A stretch of DNA of 5,378 nucleotides from DATFYM01 sp035315065 (lineage in GTDB: Bacteria > Acidobacteriota > Terriglobia > UBA7540): assembly GCA_035315065.1 (NCBI GenBank), contig DATFYM010000116.1:1-5378 (forward strand). The letters are read 5' to 3'. The notes beneath the pieces were generated by a model. It was given only the letters and a program-made list of their open reading frames with translations. It did not search any database and was not told the origin of the DNA. Position numbers and translations under genes: made by a program. The number at the start of each line of letters is the position of its first letter. Within the stretch, counting starts at the first letter, position 1. Positions 4,545-5,378 of this stretch are shown here, in pieces.

Positions 4545-5378
4545 CTAATGCGAATTGCTGAGGTAGGTTTCGAGGCGGCGCGCCGCTTCGTGCAGATCAC
4601 GCTCGGCAACGATGTTGTAGCGATCGAACACCGACCGCGTCTTGTGACCGGAGATCGCCATTGCCACGCGCTCCGGAACGCCTGCCCGCACCATATTCCT
4701 TACGGCCGTGCGCCGAAGATCGTGGAACAGCTTTCCGATTACGCCGGCACGCTTGCAGGCCGACTTCCAAGCTACTTGGAAATTGCCAATCCGCATTCCG
4801 GCCCTGGAAAACACGTATTCGCATTCGGGGAAGTTCAGGTCGAGGGTGGCCTTTTGTATTTTCAGGGTTTCGAGTAGCTCGCCAGCGAGAGGAATCGTTC
4901 GAGGCTGATCGTTCTTCGTGGTTCCGGGTTCGAGATTCACTATGCTAGCCTTCAGGTCCATCTGGCGCCACCTGAGGCCCAGGATCTCACCCTCGCGTGC
5001 GCCGGTGTAATAACCAAATGTGAGCACTGGCTTGAGGTATTCGGGTAACTCGCGGCGGAGCGCCAGATACTCTCCATGCTCGAAGAATCCTTTGCGAACA
5101 TTCCGCTCCTTGAGCATAGGGATGTAGGGAACGCGGGCGACTTTCGGTGGTGTCATTTCGGCCGCCAGATTGAACATGCGCTTAAGCGCTCCCAGTTCGC
5201 GGTTGATGCTGCCGTTGCTTGCTCCTGCTTTTAGCCTCGCAACTGTGTAATCGCGAATCCGTTCGGTTGTGATATCCACCGCCCGCAGGCCCCCAAAGAA
5301 GGGCGTCAGGTGCCTTTCAATTCGCCGCTTTGCCCAGACCAAGGACTTTCTATTATTGGCTCGGTACTCGTTTAAGAA
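4545..5378 (-). CDS. Tyrosine recombinase / phage integrase family protein, N-terminus beyond the window
   Basis: The minus-strand frame is open from the window edge to TAG (4545-4547), giving 277 visible residues. A TTG codon at 5342 could be mistaken for the start, but the upstream codons continue a typical integrase sequence (FLNEYRANNRKSLVWAKRRI), so the gene begins outside the window. Residues about 1-85 are the SAM-like core-binding domain (HLTPFFGGLRAVDIT; INRELGALKRMFNLA). The catalytic domain has the full set: R128 in TGAREGEILGLRW, K155 in TTKNDQPRTIPL, H219 and R222 in HDLRR, H245 in SGHKT and the nucleophile Y254 in SVFDRYNI (numbered from the first visible residue). The enzyme would cut and rejoin DNA at attachment sites through a 3'-phosphotyrosine link. 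It converges on the toxin gene and the transposon, and its downstream side holds the GGGTYC repeats. It is likely the integrase of an island or prophage that received the transposon. Confidence 0.9.
   Translation of the reverse strand, partial: FLNEYRANNRKSLVWAKRRIERHLTPFFGGLRAVDITTERIRDYTVARLKAGASNGSINRELGALKRMFNLAAEMTPPKVARVPYIPMLKERNVRKGFFEHGEYLALRRELPEYLKPVLTFGYYTGAREGEILGLRWRQMDLKASIVNLEPGTTKNDQPRTIPLAGELLETLKIQKATLDLNFPECEYVFSRAGMRIGNFQVAWKSACKRAGVIGKLFHDLRRTAVRNMVRAGVPERVAMAISGHKTRSVFDRYNIVAERDLHEAARRLETYLSNSH

Noticed and set aside
4022..4561. 179-codon plus-strand open frame
   Set aside because: It runs through the end of the upstream gene, two hairpins, the transposon boundary and into the integrase gene on the other strand; there is no ribosome site or domain.
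5340..5342. TTG as start codon of the integrase
   Set aside because: The frame stays open to the window edge and the 12 upstream codons continue a typical integrase N-terminal domain, so the gene is cut by the window.

Overview
The window looks like an accessory bacterial region dominated by one complete transposon. The genes are GC-rich, packed tightly with overlapping starts and stops, and preceded by Shine-Dalgarno-like purine runs. No rRNA, tRNA or housekeeping gene fixes the taxonomy. The style (IS21-type operon with a ParB-like gene and a zinc-ribbon gene, plus 'IPRLRRG'-type palindromes) reminds me of Verrucomicrobiota or Acidobacteriota, but that is a memory-based guess.

Layout. (1) Positions 1-116 hold the C-terminal part of a ParE/RelE-type toxin gene that enters from outside the window. 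(2) Positions 117-4262 are a 4.1-kb IS21-like element. It is bounded by 52-bp terminal inverted repeats (39 of 52 positions identical), and each end carries two copies of a TGACCCA core exactly 24 bp apart. Inside are five co-directional genes: a zinc-ribbon protein (229-654), a ParB-like DNA-binding protein (682-1788), the DDE transposase IstA (1559-2971), the AAA+ helper ATPase IstB (2958-3689) and an unrecognised 121-residue protein (3691-4056). After the last gene come two near-identical small hairpins. (3) Positions 4263-4544 are non-coding and contain four degenerate direct repeats ending in GGGTYC. (4) Positions 4545-5378, on the minus strand, encode most of a tyrosine recombinase (phage integrase family) that runs off the right edge.

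How it fits together. IstA and IstB are the expected two-component IS21 transposition machinery, and the paired end repeats are the expected IstA binding sites. The zinc-ribbon, ParB-like and 121-residue genes are extra cargo in the same operon. Their tight coupling (27-nt gap, 230-nt overlap, 14-nt overlap, 1-nt gap) argues that they belong to the element and act with the transposase. The element landed at the very 3' end of the toxin gene, between it and the convergent integrase gene, and its terminal repeat now supplies the toxin stop codon. The integrase and toxin suggest an older integrated element or genomic island into which the transposon later jumped.

The most interesting points are the five-gene architecture, the phased double repeats at both ends, the altered P-loop in IstB, the long ParB-like/IstA overlap, and the repeat cluster beside the integrase. 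No target-site duplication was found, so the outer limits rest on the inverted-repeat match alone.
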